From positions 16,097,921 to 16,161,920 of the forward strand of contig CM077005.1 in assembly GCA_039090855.1 (NCBI GenBank): 64,000 bases of DNA, written 5' to 3'. Shown piece by piece: positions 1 through 9,521 of the stretch. Source of the stretch: Macrothele yani (Eukaryota > Arthropoda > Arachnida > Araneae > Macrothelidae). The notes under the pieces are model-generated. The model made no database searches, was not told where the DNA came from, and saw nothing but the letters and a program-made list of their open reading frames with translations. Position 1 is the stretch's first letter. Each line of letters opens with the position of its first letter. The translations under genes and the position numbers were made by a program.

Positions 1-199
1 TATCATAAAAACAAATGCATTTAAAATTCTATGAAGAAAACAATTTTCTGCATTAATTTTAGGGGGGGGGGTTAAAGTCTTCCCAAACATTTTGTTTGCA
101 TAAAATTCTTAAACTGAGTGCACCAACCAAAAAGTATTTATTACAAAATTAATTATAAGAGTAAAAAAAAATTATACACAAATATAGTGGAATGTTGAT
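1..199. other. AT-rich sequence without recognised feature
   Basis: I see no gene, transposon end or RNA here. It has a short poly-G run near 61-70 and several A-rich stretches, and it precedes the target duplication of the first SINE. Confidence 0.5.
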
Positions 200-211
200 T
201 AATTGGTTTTC

Positions 212-438
212 TTTTCTTTTTTTTTTGATTGGAGGTTTAACGACCGCAGTGAGCAACTCAATGGGCTATAAGCAGTCGCCCGTCCCTAATTTAGGGTCAC
301 TGGTTCCAGGGAAGGGAGAGAGCCAGTGCCGTAAGACAAACACAACATCCATGCCTGACTGGGATTCGAACCCGGACCCCTTACGGACGAATGATCAGAG
401 GCCAGCGCCTTAGACCACTGCGCCACCGGGGCGGCTAA
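212..438 (-). mobile_element. tRNA-derived SINE, copy 1 (full length)
   Basis: Read on the minus strand, the 5' part resembles a tRNA gene: an A-box-like TGGCGCAGTGG (415-425 on the complement) and a B box GGTTCGAATCC (362-372), which would form an internal RNA polymerase III promoter. A roughly 130-base tRNA-unrelated body follows, ending in ...GTTAAACCTCC and an A-rich tail (T-rich at 212-226 on the plus strand). It is flanked by a perfect 12-bp direct repeat TAATTGGTTTTC at 200-211 and 439-450, the target duplication expected of LINE-mediated insertion. Five related copies lie at 34.4, 38.5, 38.9, 42.4 and 46.1 kb, all on the same strand. The open frame across it is fortuitous. Confidence 0.9.
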
Positions 439-491
439 TAATTGGTTTTCCAAAAAAAAAAAAAAAAATGTGTAAGAGAAAGTTGAGATAT

Positions 492-3400
492 ATCATCATC
501 ATCATCATCATTGTCAACCATTATCAATCCACTGCTGGACGAAGGTCTCCCCAAGTTTCCTCCACAACGGTCTGTCTTGTGCCAGTCTCCTCCATGTCAC
601 CCCTGCATACTTTCGAATTTCATCCACCCATCTCCCATGTGGTCTTCTTCTGGGTCTTTTCCTGTCCCTTGGAATCCAATCTAAAATTTCGGCTGTCCAT
701 CGATGATCTGTCCTTCTGGCAGTATGTCCAGCCCATTGCCATTTCAGGGATTTAACTCTGATCATGATGTCTTCCACTCTAGTCATTTTTCGGATCCACG
801 AGTTCCTCTTCTTATCTCTCCTGGTTACACCAAGCATGCACCTCTCCATGCTTCTTTGAGTTGTCTGCAGCCTTTGTATGTCTCTTTTAGTTAAGGTCCA
901 CGTCTCTGCACCATACGTAAGCACTGGAAGGATGCATTGATCAAACACTTTTCTTTTAAGACATAATGGCATATTGCTCTTGAAAATTATGCTGTTTCTT
1001 CCAAAAGCTCTCCAGGCAAGTTTTGTACGCCGATTAATTTCTTCATCAATGTGACCCTCACTTGATATCTGCTGTCCAAGATAAACGTACGTGTCTGTTA
1101 TCTCCAGCTTTTCTCCATCAATCGATAAATCTTCATTTCTTGTAAAAGCATTGTACATCACTTTTGTCTTCTGAAAGTTCATTTTTAATCCCACTTCTTT
1201 ACTCTTGTCAGCAAGTTCCTGGATCATACTCTGCAGCTCTGATGGGGTAGTTGCAAAAATGACTACGTCATCAGCAAAACGAAAGTGGGTTAGATAATCT
1301 CCATTAATCTTTATCCCCTTGTTTTCCCAGCTCAGGGACTGAAAAACACCCTCCAATGTGGCATTAAAGAGCTTCGGAGATATGGTGTCACCTTGTCTCA
1401 CTCCCTTTCCAATTTTTACGTGTGTTGTATTTTCAAACAGCCGAATCTTTGCACTTGCATTTTCATAGATGTTATTAATAATATTAATGTATGCATCTTC
1501 AATACCGCAGGTTTTCAGAGCCATTGTAACTGCTGATGGTTTCACCGAATCAAAGGCTTTTTCATAATCGATAAAAGCCATGCACAATGGAAGTTCATAT
1601 TCCCTCGCTCTTTCAATTAGTTCTCTCAGCACGTGGATATGATCTATTGTGCTGTAGCCACTCCTGAATCCAGCTTGTTCTCTCGGTTGAGCCATGTCCA
1701 GTGTTACCTTCAAGCGGTGTGAAAGAACTTTAGTGAAGATTTTATAAACTACTGATAGGAGGCTGATAGGTCTGTAGTTTCCGAGATCCTCAATGTCACC
1801 TTTCTTATGTAGCAGGATCATTGTAGCGGTGTTCCAATCCTCAGGAATCTTTCCTTCATTAAGGCATCGAGTGAAAATTTGGGCGAGTACTGTTTCGATT
1901 TCTCCACTTGCTTCTTGTATGATGTCTACAGTAATTCCATCTTCTCCTGGAGCTTTTCCTCGCTTCATGTTCTTGATTGCATGTGCAACTTCTGCTGGAA
2001 GGACTGGAGGAACTCTGGTACTGGTATCTTTCATGATGTCTGGAGTGCATATATCATCCCTTTCATATAATTTGGAGTAGAAATCTTTCACTCTTGTCAA
2101 AATTTCGCCTCTATTTCTTGTTACAGAACCATCTTCTTTTCTCAGTGCCATAATCTGTTTTCTTCCCATACTGAGATGTCCCTTTGCTATCTTTAGGCTT
2201 TGGTTGTTTTCAATTGCTTTCCTCACTAGTTCACAGTTGAATTTCCTTACGTCTTCAGTGATACTTTTTCTTACTGTCTTGCATAGCTCTATATATTCCA
2301 CTTTGGAAGTCACATCTTCTTTAGTTGTCCTCATCTCTCTTCTTTTTTGCATCAACATTTTGGTTTTTCCTGATAATTTGTTCACATGCAACTTGTTCTT
2401 AGACCCAGCTAATTTTGTTGCTGTTTCCATAAGAGCTTTGGTTACTTTTCTGTTAACTTCAGAGATGTCCACTTCTTCCGATGTTAGGCCTTCTAAAGCA
2501 GAGAACCTGTTCTTCAGTTCTAACTTGAAGGTATTATGGTGTTTTTTAAGGTTGGTTATGTCAATAGATTTTGTTTGTCTTATGAGCTTGCCACGTTCAA
2601 GTTTAGTGTTGAGGTGCATCTTACATCTCACCAATCTATGGTCACTACCTGTGTTGAACTTGTTTAGCACACTGCAGTCTTCTATGACGAATTTTTTGTT
2701 ACACATAATAAAATCAATTTCACTTGTCGTCCCATTTGGATGTCTCCATGTCCATTTCCTGTGTGGCTTTTTCTTGAAGAAGGAGTTCAAGATGAAAAAC
2801 CCTTCTGCCTCTGCAAACTCAACGAGAGTATTTCCACGCTGGTTTCTGTTGCCATGACCGAATTTACCTACTGAAGTTTCATTCTGTTGCCGTTGCCCTA
2901 TTTTTGCATTGAAATCTCCCATAATTATTTTCAAGTGCTGCTTACCTTTATTATTTAGATGACAAATTTCCTCATAAAATTCTTCAATTTCTTCTTCAGG
3001 ATGATTTGTGGTGGGTGCATAAGTTTGAATAATCTGAGCCTGGTATCTTTTCGAGAGTTGGATAACAAGTCGTGCAGCTCTGTCAGAGGAACTTTCAACT
3101 TCTACAACTTTATCCTTCAGTTTCTTGTTTATTATAAATCCAACACCACTAGTTCTGCCAGTATCTGTCCCACGATAGTAGAAGAGATGTCCACTTTTCA
3201 GTTCGATGAGATCTTCTCCTTTTCTCCTTACCTCACTTAGCCCCACGATGTCCCACTTGATCCTTTGTAGTTCCTCTTCCAATTCAAGAAGCCTTGATTC
3301 AGAAGATAGGGAGCGTCCATTGTAAGTAGCCAAGGTCAGCATCAGATGGCAGCCTAGTCCGGTCCTCCGGGGATTCTTAGCACCCTCTGCCTTCATGTCG

Positions 3401-3683
3401 CACTGGCCGCTGCCTTGGCCAGGTACATTCCAGCTGCCGGAGACTGAGGGCCAAGATTTAAGTTGTGGAATCATTTTGGAGGGGTTTGGCCATAACTCAC
3501 CACGCTGGCCAAGCGGGTTGGTGAGTGTGGGATAGAATTTCCTCTAATCCCGATGGTATAGTTATACCGCTATGGGCGGTTGTCAGAGCCCCTTTAGTGG
3601 GAACAGGATGCACCACGAGAAGGCGGGGTTGACATTTGTCAAGGAGAGGCTGTGATGTTACGCATCACCTGACCTTACATCCC
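492..3683 (-). mobile_element. RTE-type LINE, copy A (apparently full length)
   Basis: A non-LTR retrotransposon of about 3.2 kb read on the minus strand. It has a 5' UTR of about 210 bases (3475-3683), one long ORF (endonuclease plus reverse transcriptase), a very short 3' UTR and a 3' tail of ATG/TGA triplets (TCATCATC... at 493-511) rather than poly(A), which is typical of the RTE clade. The 5' end abuts a TA microsatellite at 3684-3708 and the 3' tail ends in ATATAT (487-492). Copy B at 4.26-7.45 kb matches it over the whole length, including the 5' UTR, which supports these boundaries. Confidence 0.9.
514..3474 (-). CDS. LINE ORF: APE-type endonuclease and reverse transcriptase (intact, 986 aa)
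   Basis: Nicks target DNA and copies the element RNA into the site (target-primed reverse transcription). An apurinic-type endonuclease spans about residues 45-285: YNGRS with Asn52, GLSEVRR with Glu81, GDFNAKIG at 186-193, WTWRHPNG at 241-248, and GSDHRLV at 276-282. The reverse transcriptase spans about 500-790: motif A AFIDYEKAFDSV at 633-644, motif B GVRQGDTISPKLF at 691-703, and the catalytic RFADDVV at 732-738. A basic, Trp-rich C-terminus follows (RPRRRPHGRW and QQWIDNG). There is no separate ORF1, as usual in RTE. All catalytic residues I can check are present. Private changes against the other copies include Lys436 to Met, Leu731 to Phe and a Phe to Tyr in VMFNA, so coding capacity is intact but activity is not proven. 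The first ATG is used because the frame is open from there and copy B shares it. Confidence 0.93.
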   Translation of the reverse strand: MIPQLKSWPSVSGSWNVPGQGSGQCDMKAEGAKNPRRTGLGCHLMLTLATYNGRSLSSESRLLELEEELQRIKWDIVGLSEVRRKGEDLIELKSGHLFYYRGTDTGRTSGVGFIINKKLKDKVVEVESSSDRAARLVIQLSKRYQAQIIQTYAPTTNHPEEEIEEFYEEICHLNNKGKQHLKIIMGDFNAKIGQRQQNETSVGKFGHGNRNQRGNTLVEFAEAEGFFILNSFFKKKPHRKWTWRHPNGTTSEIDFIMCNKKFVIEDCSVLNKFNTGSDHRLVRCKMHLNTKLERGKLIRQTKSIDITNLKKHHNTFKLELKNRFSALEGLTSEEVDISEVNRKVTKALMETATKLAGSKNKLHVNKLSGKTKMLMQKRREMRTTKEDVTSKVEYIELCKTVRKSITEDVRKFNCELVRKAIENNQSLKIAKGHLSMGRKQIMALRKEDGSVTRNRGEILTRVKDFYSKLYERDDICTPDIMKDTSTRVPPVLPAEVAHAIKNMKRGKAPGEDGITVDIIQEASGEIETVLAQIFTRCLNEGKIPEDWNTATMILLHKKGDIEDLGNYRPISLLSVVYKIFTKVLSHRLKVTLDMAQPREQAGFRSGYSTIDHIHVLRELIERAREYELPLCMAFIDYEKAFDSVKPSAVTMALKTCGIEDAYINIINNIYENASAKIRLFENTTHVKIGKGVRQGDTISPKLFNATLEGVFQSLSWENKGIKINGDYLTHFRFADDVVIFATTPSELQSMIQELADKSKEVGLKMNFQKTKVMYNAFTRNEDLSIDGEKLEITDTYVYLGQQISSEGHIDEEINRRTKLAWRAFGRNSIIFKSNMPLCLKRKVFDQCILPVLTYGAETWTLTKRDIQRLQTTQRSMERCMLGVTRRDKKRNSWIRKMTRVEDIMIRVKSLKWQWAGHTARRTDHRWTAEILDWIPRDRKRPRRRPHGRWVDEIRKYAGVTWRRLAQDRPLWRKLGETFVQQWIDNG

Positions 3684-3708
3684 ATATATACATATATATA
3701 TATATATA
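3684..3708. repeat. TA microsatellite at the 5' end of LINE copy A
   Basis: Alternating TA with one C interruption. It separates the LINE 5' end from the palindrome arm at 3709. Comparable TA tracts border every other RTE copy in the window. Confidence 0.9.
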
Positions 3709-4112
3709 CTATGAAGAAGATACCTAAGCAAAAAATACATATATAATTTTGACTCACACCTAGTACAACATAGAAAAGGTTATGTATCTACCTGTGTGAG
3801 TAAAAGGAGAAAAGATAAAAAAATAAAATAAAACAACTGAATGTAGAAGGTGTCGAGAATACTGAGCCTTGGCTTTATCAAGGACCAGCAAAAACTCTGC
3901 ATTTTCTCACTTCCACAAAGACCTAGTTGGAAATGGGTTTCTGCAAGGCCAAGGCTCAGTATTCTCGACACCTTCTACATTCAGTTGTTTTATTTTATTT
4001 TTTTATCTTTTCTCCTTTTACTCACACAGGTAGATACATAACCTTTTCTATGCTGTACTAGGTGTGAGTCAAAATTATATATGTATTTTTTGCTTAGGTA
4101 TCTTCTTCATAG
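3709..4112. repeat. Near-perfect palindrome, 165-bp arms and 74-bp loop
   Basis: The left arm 3709-3873 and right arm 3948-4112 are reverse complements with no indels and only one visible mismatch (GTACAACATAG against GTACAGCATAG). The loop is 3874-3947. Two 63-codon frames in the arms share their C-terminal ends only because of this symmetry. No transposase is inside. It may be a foldback element, a hairpin-derived insertion, or two inverted copies of one repeat end. A transcript from either strand would form a long hairpin. Confidence 0.92.
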
Positions 4113-4228
4113 AATGTGAATTCTGAATTTTCAATACTGCTGCGTTGCGCGTTTTGATTTTCAGGTTATTTTGCAACCTTCGTTTTAAATTCTAAAGTTT
4201 TTCCTTAGTCTTCAGTTTTGCTCTTAAG
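4113..4228. other. Spacer without recognised feature
   Basis: Unique AT-rich sequence between the palindrome and the TA tract that borders LINE copy B. Confidence 0.5.

Positions 4229-4257
<29 letters not shown>
4229..4257. repeat. TA microsatellite at the 3' end of LINE copy B
   Basis: An uninterrupted TA run directly joined to the TCATCATC tail of the minus-strand LINE. Confidence 0.9.
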
Positions 4258-4259
<2 letters not shown>

Positions 4260-7200
4260 TCATCATCATCATTGTCAACCATTATCAATCCACTGCTGGA
4301 CGAAGGTCTCCCCAAGTTTCCTCCACAACGGTCTGTCTTGTGCCAGTCTCCTCCATGTCACCCCTGCATACTTTCGAATTTCATCCACCCATCTCCTATG
4401 TGGTCTTCTTCTGGGTCTTTTCCTGTCCCTTGGAATCCAATCTAAAATTTCGGCTGTCCATCGATGATCTGTCCTTCTGGCAGTATGTCCAGCCCATTGC
4501 CATTTCAGGGATTTAACTCTGATCATGATGTCTTCCACTCTTGTCATTTTTCGGATCCACGAGTTCCTCTTTTTATCTCTCCTGGTTACACCAAGCATGC
4601 ACCTTTCCATGCTTCTTTGAGTTGTCTGCAGCCTTTGTATGTCTCTTTTAGTTAAGGTCCACGTCTCTGCACCATACGTAAGCACTGGAAGGATGCATTG
4701 ATCAAACACTTTTCTTTTAAGACATAATGGCATATTGCTCTTGAAAATTATGCTGTTTCTTCCAAAAGCTCTCCAGGCAAGTTTTGTACGCCGATTAATT
4801 TCTTCATCAATGTGACCCTCACTTGATATCTGCTGTCCAAGATAAACGTACGTGTCTGTTATCTCCAGCTTTTCTCCATCAATCGATAAATCTTCATTTC
4901 TTGTAAAAGCATTGAACATCACTTTTGTCTTCTGAAAGTTCATTTTTAATCCCACTTCTTTACTCTTGTCAGCAAGTTCCTGGATCATACTCTGCAGCTC
5001 TGATGGGGTAGTTGCAAAAATGACTACGTCATCAGCAAAACGAAGATGGGTTAGATAATCTCCATTAATCTTTATCCCCTTGTTTTCCCAGCTCAGTGAC
5101 TGAAAAACACCCTCCAATGTGGCATTAAAGAGCTTCGGAGATATGGTGTCACCTTGTCTCACTCCCTTTCCAATTTTTACGTGTGTTGTATTTTCAAACA
5201 GCCTAATCTTTGCACTTGCATTTTCATAGATGTTATTAATAATATTAATGTATGCATCTTCAATACCGCAGGTTTTCAGAGCCATTGTAACTGCTGATGG
5301 TTTCACCGAATCAAAGGCTTTTTTCATAATCGATAAAAGCCATGCACAATGGAAGTTCATATTCCCTCGCTCTTTCAATTAGTTCTCTCAGCACGTGGAT
5401 ATGATCTATTGTGCTGTAGCCACTCCTGAATCCAGCTTGTTCTCTCGGTTGAGCCATGTCTAGTGCTACCTTCAAGCGGTGTGAAAGAACTTTAGTGAAG
5501 ATTTTATAAACTACTGATAGGAGGCTGATAGGTCTGTAGTTTCCGAGATCCTCAATGTCACCTTTCTTATGTAGCAGGATCATTGTAGCGGTGTTCCAAT
5601 CCTCAGGAATCTTTCCTTCATTAAGGCATCGAGTGAAAATTTGGGCGAGTACTGTTTCGATTTCTCCACTTGCTTCTTTTATGATGTCTACAGTAATTCC
5701 ATCTTCTCCTGGAGCTTTTCCTCGCTTCATGTTCTTGATTGCATGTGCAACTTCTGCTGGAAGGACTGGAGGAACTCTGGTACTGGTATCTTTCATGATG
5801 TCTGGAGTGCATATATCATCCCTTTCATATAATTTGGAGTAGAAATCTTTCACTCTTGTCAAAATTTCGCCTCTATTTCTTGTTACAGAACCATCTTCTT
5901 TTCTCAGTGCCATAATCTGTTTTCTTCCCTTACTGAGATGTCCCTTTGCTATCTTTAGGCTTTGGTTGTTTTCAATTGCTTTCCTCACTAGTTCACAGTT
6001 GAATTTCCTTACGTCTTCAGTGATACTTTTTCTTACTGTCTTGCATAGCTCTATATATTCCACTTTGGAAGTCACATCTTCTTTAGTTGTCCTCATCTCT
6101 CTTCTTTTTTGCATCAACATTTTGGTTTTTCCTGATAATTTGTTCACATGCAACTTGTTCTTAGACCCAGCTAATTTTGTTGCTGTTTCCATAAGAGCTT
6201 TGGTTACTTTTCTGTTAACTTCAGAGATGTCCACTTCTTCCGATGTTAGGCCTTTTAAAGCAGAGAACCTGTTCTTCAGTTCTAACTTGAAGGTATTATG
6301 GTGTTTTTTAAGGTTGGTTATGTCAATAGATTTTGTTTGTCTTATGAGCTTGCCACGTTCAAGTTTAGTGTTGAGGTGCATCTTACATCTCACCAATCTA
6401 TGGTCACTACCTGTGTTGAACTTGTTCAGCACACTGCAGTCTTCTATGACGAATTTTTTGTTACACATAATAAAATCAATTTCACTTGTCGTCCCATTTG
6501 GATGTCTCCATGTCCATTTCCTGTGTGGCTTTTTCTTGAAGAAGGAGTTCAAGATGAAAAACCCTTCTGCCTCTGCAAACTCAACGAGAGTATTTCCACG
6601 CTGGTTTCTGTTGCCATGACCGAATTTACCTACTGAAGTTTCATTCTGTTGCCGTTGCCCTATTTTTGCATTGAAATCTCCCATAATTATTTTCAAGTGC
6701 TGCTTACCTTTATTATTTAGATGACAAATTTCCTCATAAAATTCTTCAATTTCTTCTTCAGGATGACTTGTGGTGGGTGCATAAGTTTGAATAATCTGAG
6801 CCTGGTATCTTTTCGAGAGTTGGATAACAAGTCGTGCAGCTCTGTCAGAGGAACTTTCAACTTCTACAACTTTATCCTTCAGTTTCTTGTTTATTATAAA
6901 TCCAACACCACTAGTTCTGCCAGTATCTGTCCCACGATAGTAGAAGAGATGTCCACTTTTCAGTTCGATGAGATCTTCTCCTTTTCTCCTTACCTCACTT
7001 AGCCCCACGATGTCCCACTTGATCCTTTGTAGTTCCTCTTCCAATTCAAGAAGCCTTGAATCAGAAGATAGGGAGCGTCCATTGTAAGTAGCCAAGGTCA
7101 GCATCAGATGGCAGCCTAGTCCGGTCCTCCGGGGATTCTTAGCACCCTCTGCCTTCATGTCGCACTGGCCGCTGCCTTGGCCAGGTACATTCCAGCTGCC

Positions 7201-7443
7201 GGAGACTGAGGGCCAAGATTTAAGTTGTGGAATCATTTTGGAGGGGTTTGGCCATAACTCACCACGCTGGCCAAGCGGGTTGGTGAGTGTGGGATAGAAT
7301 TTCCTCTGATCCCGATGGTATAGTTATACCGCTATGGGCGGTCGTCAGAGCCCCTTTAGTGGGAACAGGATGCACCACGAGAAGGCGGGGTTGACATTTG
7401 TCAAGGAGAGGCTGTGATGTTACGCATCACCTGACCTTGCATC

Positions 7444-7445
<2 letters not shown>
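4258..7445 (-). mobile_element. RTE-type LINE, copy B (full length, one frameshift)
   Basis: Same structure and strand as copy A, from the ATG-triplet tail at 4258-4273 to the 5' UTR ending near 7445. It is embedded in TA tracts on both sides (4229-4257 and 7446-7482). Only about ten amino-acid differences from copy A are visible over the alignable protein, so the two are recent relatives. They are independent insertions rather than a simple tandem duplication, since different flanks (the palindrome and the unique spacer) lie between them. Confidence 0.9.
4275..7236 (-). pseudogene. LINE endonuclease/reverse transcriptase, one frameshift
   Basis: The frame opens at 7236 with the same start as copy A and runs 641 codons through the endonuclease and into reverse transcriptase motif A. 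There an extra base in a T run (5319-5324 on the plus strand, six T where the other copies have five) shifts the frame within AFIDYEKAFDSV. The remaining reverse transcriptase and C-terminus continue in a second frame (about 350 codons, ending at 4275). Endonuclease motifs (GDFNAKIG, GSDHRLV) and the downstream RFADDVV are intact. Differences from copy A include TTSHP for TTNHP, SALKGL for SALEGL and LSKG for LSMG. A single-base defect makes this a very young, nearly active copy, or an assembly error in a homopolymer. Confidence 0.9.

Positions 7446-7482
<37 letters not shown>
7446..7482. repeat. TA microsatellite at the 5' end of LINE copy B
   Basis: A perfect TA run joined directly to the LINE 5' end. 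A short GA run lies further on at about 7603-7623. Confidence 0.9.
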
Positions 7483-7486
<4 letters not shown>

Positions 7487-7757
7487 ACTATACACAGGAC
7501 ATAAACATTGCATTTTAATAGACAATATACACTACTGTTTTATTTTTACAGTACATGCATGATGCAGACGGTCTGGTGGGGTGGTCACCTTTCAATTTCA
7601 TATGGAGAGAGAGAGAGAGAGAGTAAAAAAATCATATATGTTTGGACAAAACACATCTAGCCTATAACAATCAAGCATTTTACTTGGAGATGGCAAATGA
7701 TCACAAGGTTATTCTGAGGTTAAATAAAAATACTCCTGATCTCACTTCAGCACTATC
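7483..7757. other. Unique spacer
   Basis: No gene or transposon recognised apart from the GA microsatellite near 7603-7623. Confidence 0.4.
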
Positions 7758-7759
7758 TA

Positions 7760-8385
7760 CACTATATCAACAAAAGTCACCGGATACCTAAAAGAGAAAC
7801 ACAACATAGCATTTATTAACATACATTAGTAAGGTGCCGGTCCTCCTTTGACCTTAATATGCATGCAGACCCTTCAAGACATGCTTTCAACAAGTTTTGG
7901 AACACAGCAATAGGTATAACGCTTCCATTCAGTACATAATGCTGCCGTTAACTGTTGCTTAGTAGTAGGCCTTGGTTCCAAACTTATGTGGCGCTCTAAT
8001 TCATATCATAGGAGCTCTATGGGATTAAGATCAGGGCTCTGTGCTGGCCAGTCCACACACGATACAGAATTATCGTCAAACCATGCCGTAACAGTCCTTG
8101 CTTTATGGCTCGGTGCATTTTCCTGCTTGTACCAACAAGGCTCAGTTCCATAGTATTGCCACAGAGTTGGTAGGGCATAATTGTCCAGAATATCGAGGTA
8201 GATGTGCTGGGACCATACCACAAAAAAACAAAAAAAAAACACACACTAGTTCCCCCGTCTGCCGCCATACCCACACATGGCCATCGGTCTGATGGATCGT
8301 GTATCTGGACTCATCAGTCCATAGGACCTGTTTGCATTGATCTATGGTCTTGCCTCGCCCTCTGCACGCTGTTGCCGCCAGAGAG
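7760..8385 (-). mobile_element. Tc1-like transposon, 3' half
   Basis: A terminal repeat-like end beginning CACTATATCAACAAAAGTC follows a TA at 7758-7759. The minus strand encodes the C-terminal catalytic half of a Tc1 transposase: WTDESRYTIHQTDG (first Asp region), a WKYGTEP-like segment with NAPSHKA, then PAQSPDLNPIELL, and a C-terminal VESMSRRV-like tail. An A/T run near 8221-8240 breaks the frame. The N-terminal half and the second terminal repeat are absent, cut off where the next Tc1 begins near 8390, so this is a dead fragment. Confidence 0.8.
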
Positions 8386-8389
8386 CGAG

Positions 8390-9519
8390 GCTAGTATAAA
8401 AAGGGAAAGCTTACTGCTTGCGACAGTAGTAGAAGTGATTTTTTGGTGACGAGATGGGTAAAAAATGCAATTTGACAGACTTTCAACGTGAGATGATTGT
8501 AGGAGCTCGGAGCCATGGAGAGAGTATCACCGAAACCGCCGCATTCGTGAAATGTTCCAGAGCAGCTGTTGTTAAAGTGTTTAAAGACTGGACTGTCAGC
8601 CAAAAAACTGGGTCTCTACATGCAGCGTGTAGTCGTCATTGACTAGTGACTGCTCGGGCGGAACGGAGAGTGTCCAGACTGGTAACAGACAACAGAATGG
8701 CAACAGTGCAGCAAATTACAGACCATCTTAATCAAGGATCCCCTCAAATGATCTCTGCATGCACTGTTTGCTGTACACTGCATCGGATGGGATATGGCAG
8801 CCGAAGGCCGTGTTCGAACACCTTTGCTGTCTGCAGTTAACAAGAGAAAACGTCTCCAGTTCATACAGGAGCACAAGGATTGTACAGTCGATAATTGGAA
8901 ACAAATTATGTGGTCCGATGAATCACGTTTTCAGTTGCACCATGCCGATGGCTGAGTGAGAATTTGGAGGAAACAGCACGAAAGCATGGACCCCAAATGC
9001 ATTGCTACAGCCCTTCAAGCTGGTGGAGGCAAACATTATGGTTTGGGGAATGTTTTCCTGGCATGCTTTGGGCCCTTTAATTCGTGTTGATCAACGTCTG
9101 ACTGGCACATCATATCTAAACATCATTGCAGACCAAGTGCATCCTGTCATGTGGTTTTATCCCAATGGCTACTTTCAACAAGATAATGCTTCCTGCCAGA
9201 GTGCTCGTATTACACAGAATTGGTTTCAGGAACATGTCGGTGAGTTTACTTTGCTTAGGTGGCACCCACGATCACCGGATCTCAACCACATTGATAATTT
9301 GTGGGATGAAGTTGAATGAGCCATCAGACAGTTGGATCCACAACCCTGCAATCTCACCCTCCTGGAAAGTGCTATTCAACAAGCATGGTCTCAGATTTCC
9401 CAAACCACCTATCAACATCTCGTGGAGTCCATGCCACGAAGAATCGACGCAGTATTGAAGGCAAAAGGTGGCCTAACGAAGTACTGAGGGGGTGGTCATA
9501 ATAAAGTGGCAACTCAGTG
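8390..9519 (+). mobile_element. Tc1-like transposon, right terminal repeat intact
   Basis: It ends in ...AAAGTGGCAACTCAGTG at 9519 followed by TA (9520-9521), the expected Tc1 end and target dinucleotide. A matching left terminal repeat is not visible; the left side instead abuts the opposed Tc1 fragment, so the element is truncated or recombined there. Confidence 0.78.
8454..9487 (+). pseudogene. Tc1 transposase with three in-frame stops
   Basis: This encodes a DD34E-type transposase. The N-terminal helix-turn-helix region reads MGKKCNLTDFQREMIVGARS...SITETAAFVKCSRAAVVKVF. The catalytic core has WSDESRFQL (first Asp), YFQQDNAS (second Asp) and SPDLNHIDNLWDEVE, where the usual final Glu (IENLW) is Asp. 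It ends near LTKY at 9487. In-frame stops lie near 8641, 8955 and 9318. Apart from these stops the frame is nearly continuous from start to end, so decay is recent, but the protein cannot be made and the altered third acidic residue would probably be inactivating. Confidence 0.88.
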
Positions 9520-9521
9520 TA

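Noticed and set aside
192..413. Open frame repeated at several loci with a GLTT-V-SNSMGYKQSPVPNLGSL-like translation
   Set aside because: It is the antisense of the SINE; conservation is at DNA level and follows the tRNA-like structure, not codon use. Such frames are likely to be misannotated as genes.
415..436. A tRNA gene in the SINE head
   Set aside because: A and B boxes are present but the cloverleaf cannot be completed convincingly, and it is always attached to the SINE body.
493..511. Short ATC/ATG triplet arrays as a possible CRISPR or regulatory array
   Set aside because: They are the 3' tail of the RTE LINE; there are no spacers.
2204..2857. Long antisense open frames in the LINE copies (for example 217 codons)
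   Set aside because: They mirror the endonuclease coding strand, are Leu/Ser/Phe-rich, and recur in every copy at the same place; they are shadows.
3780..4041. Two 63-codon frames with the same C-terminus
   Set aside because: They are a consequence of the palindrome symmetry and have no start context or homology.
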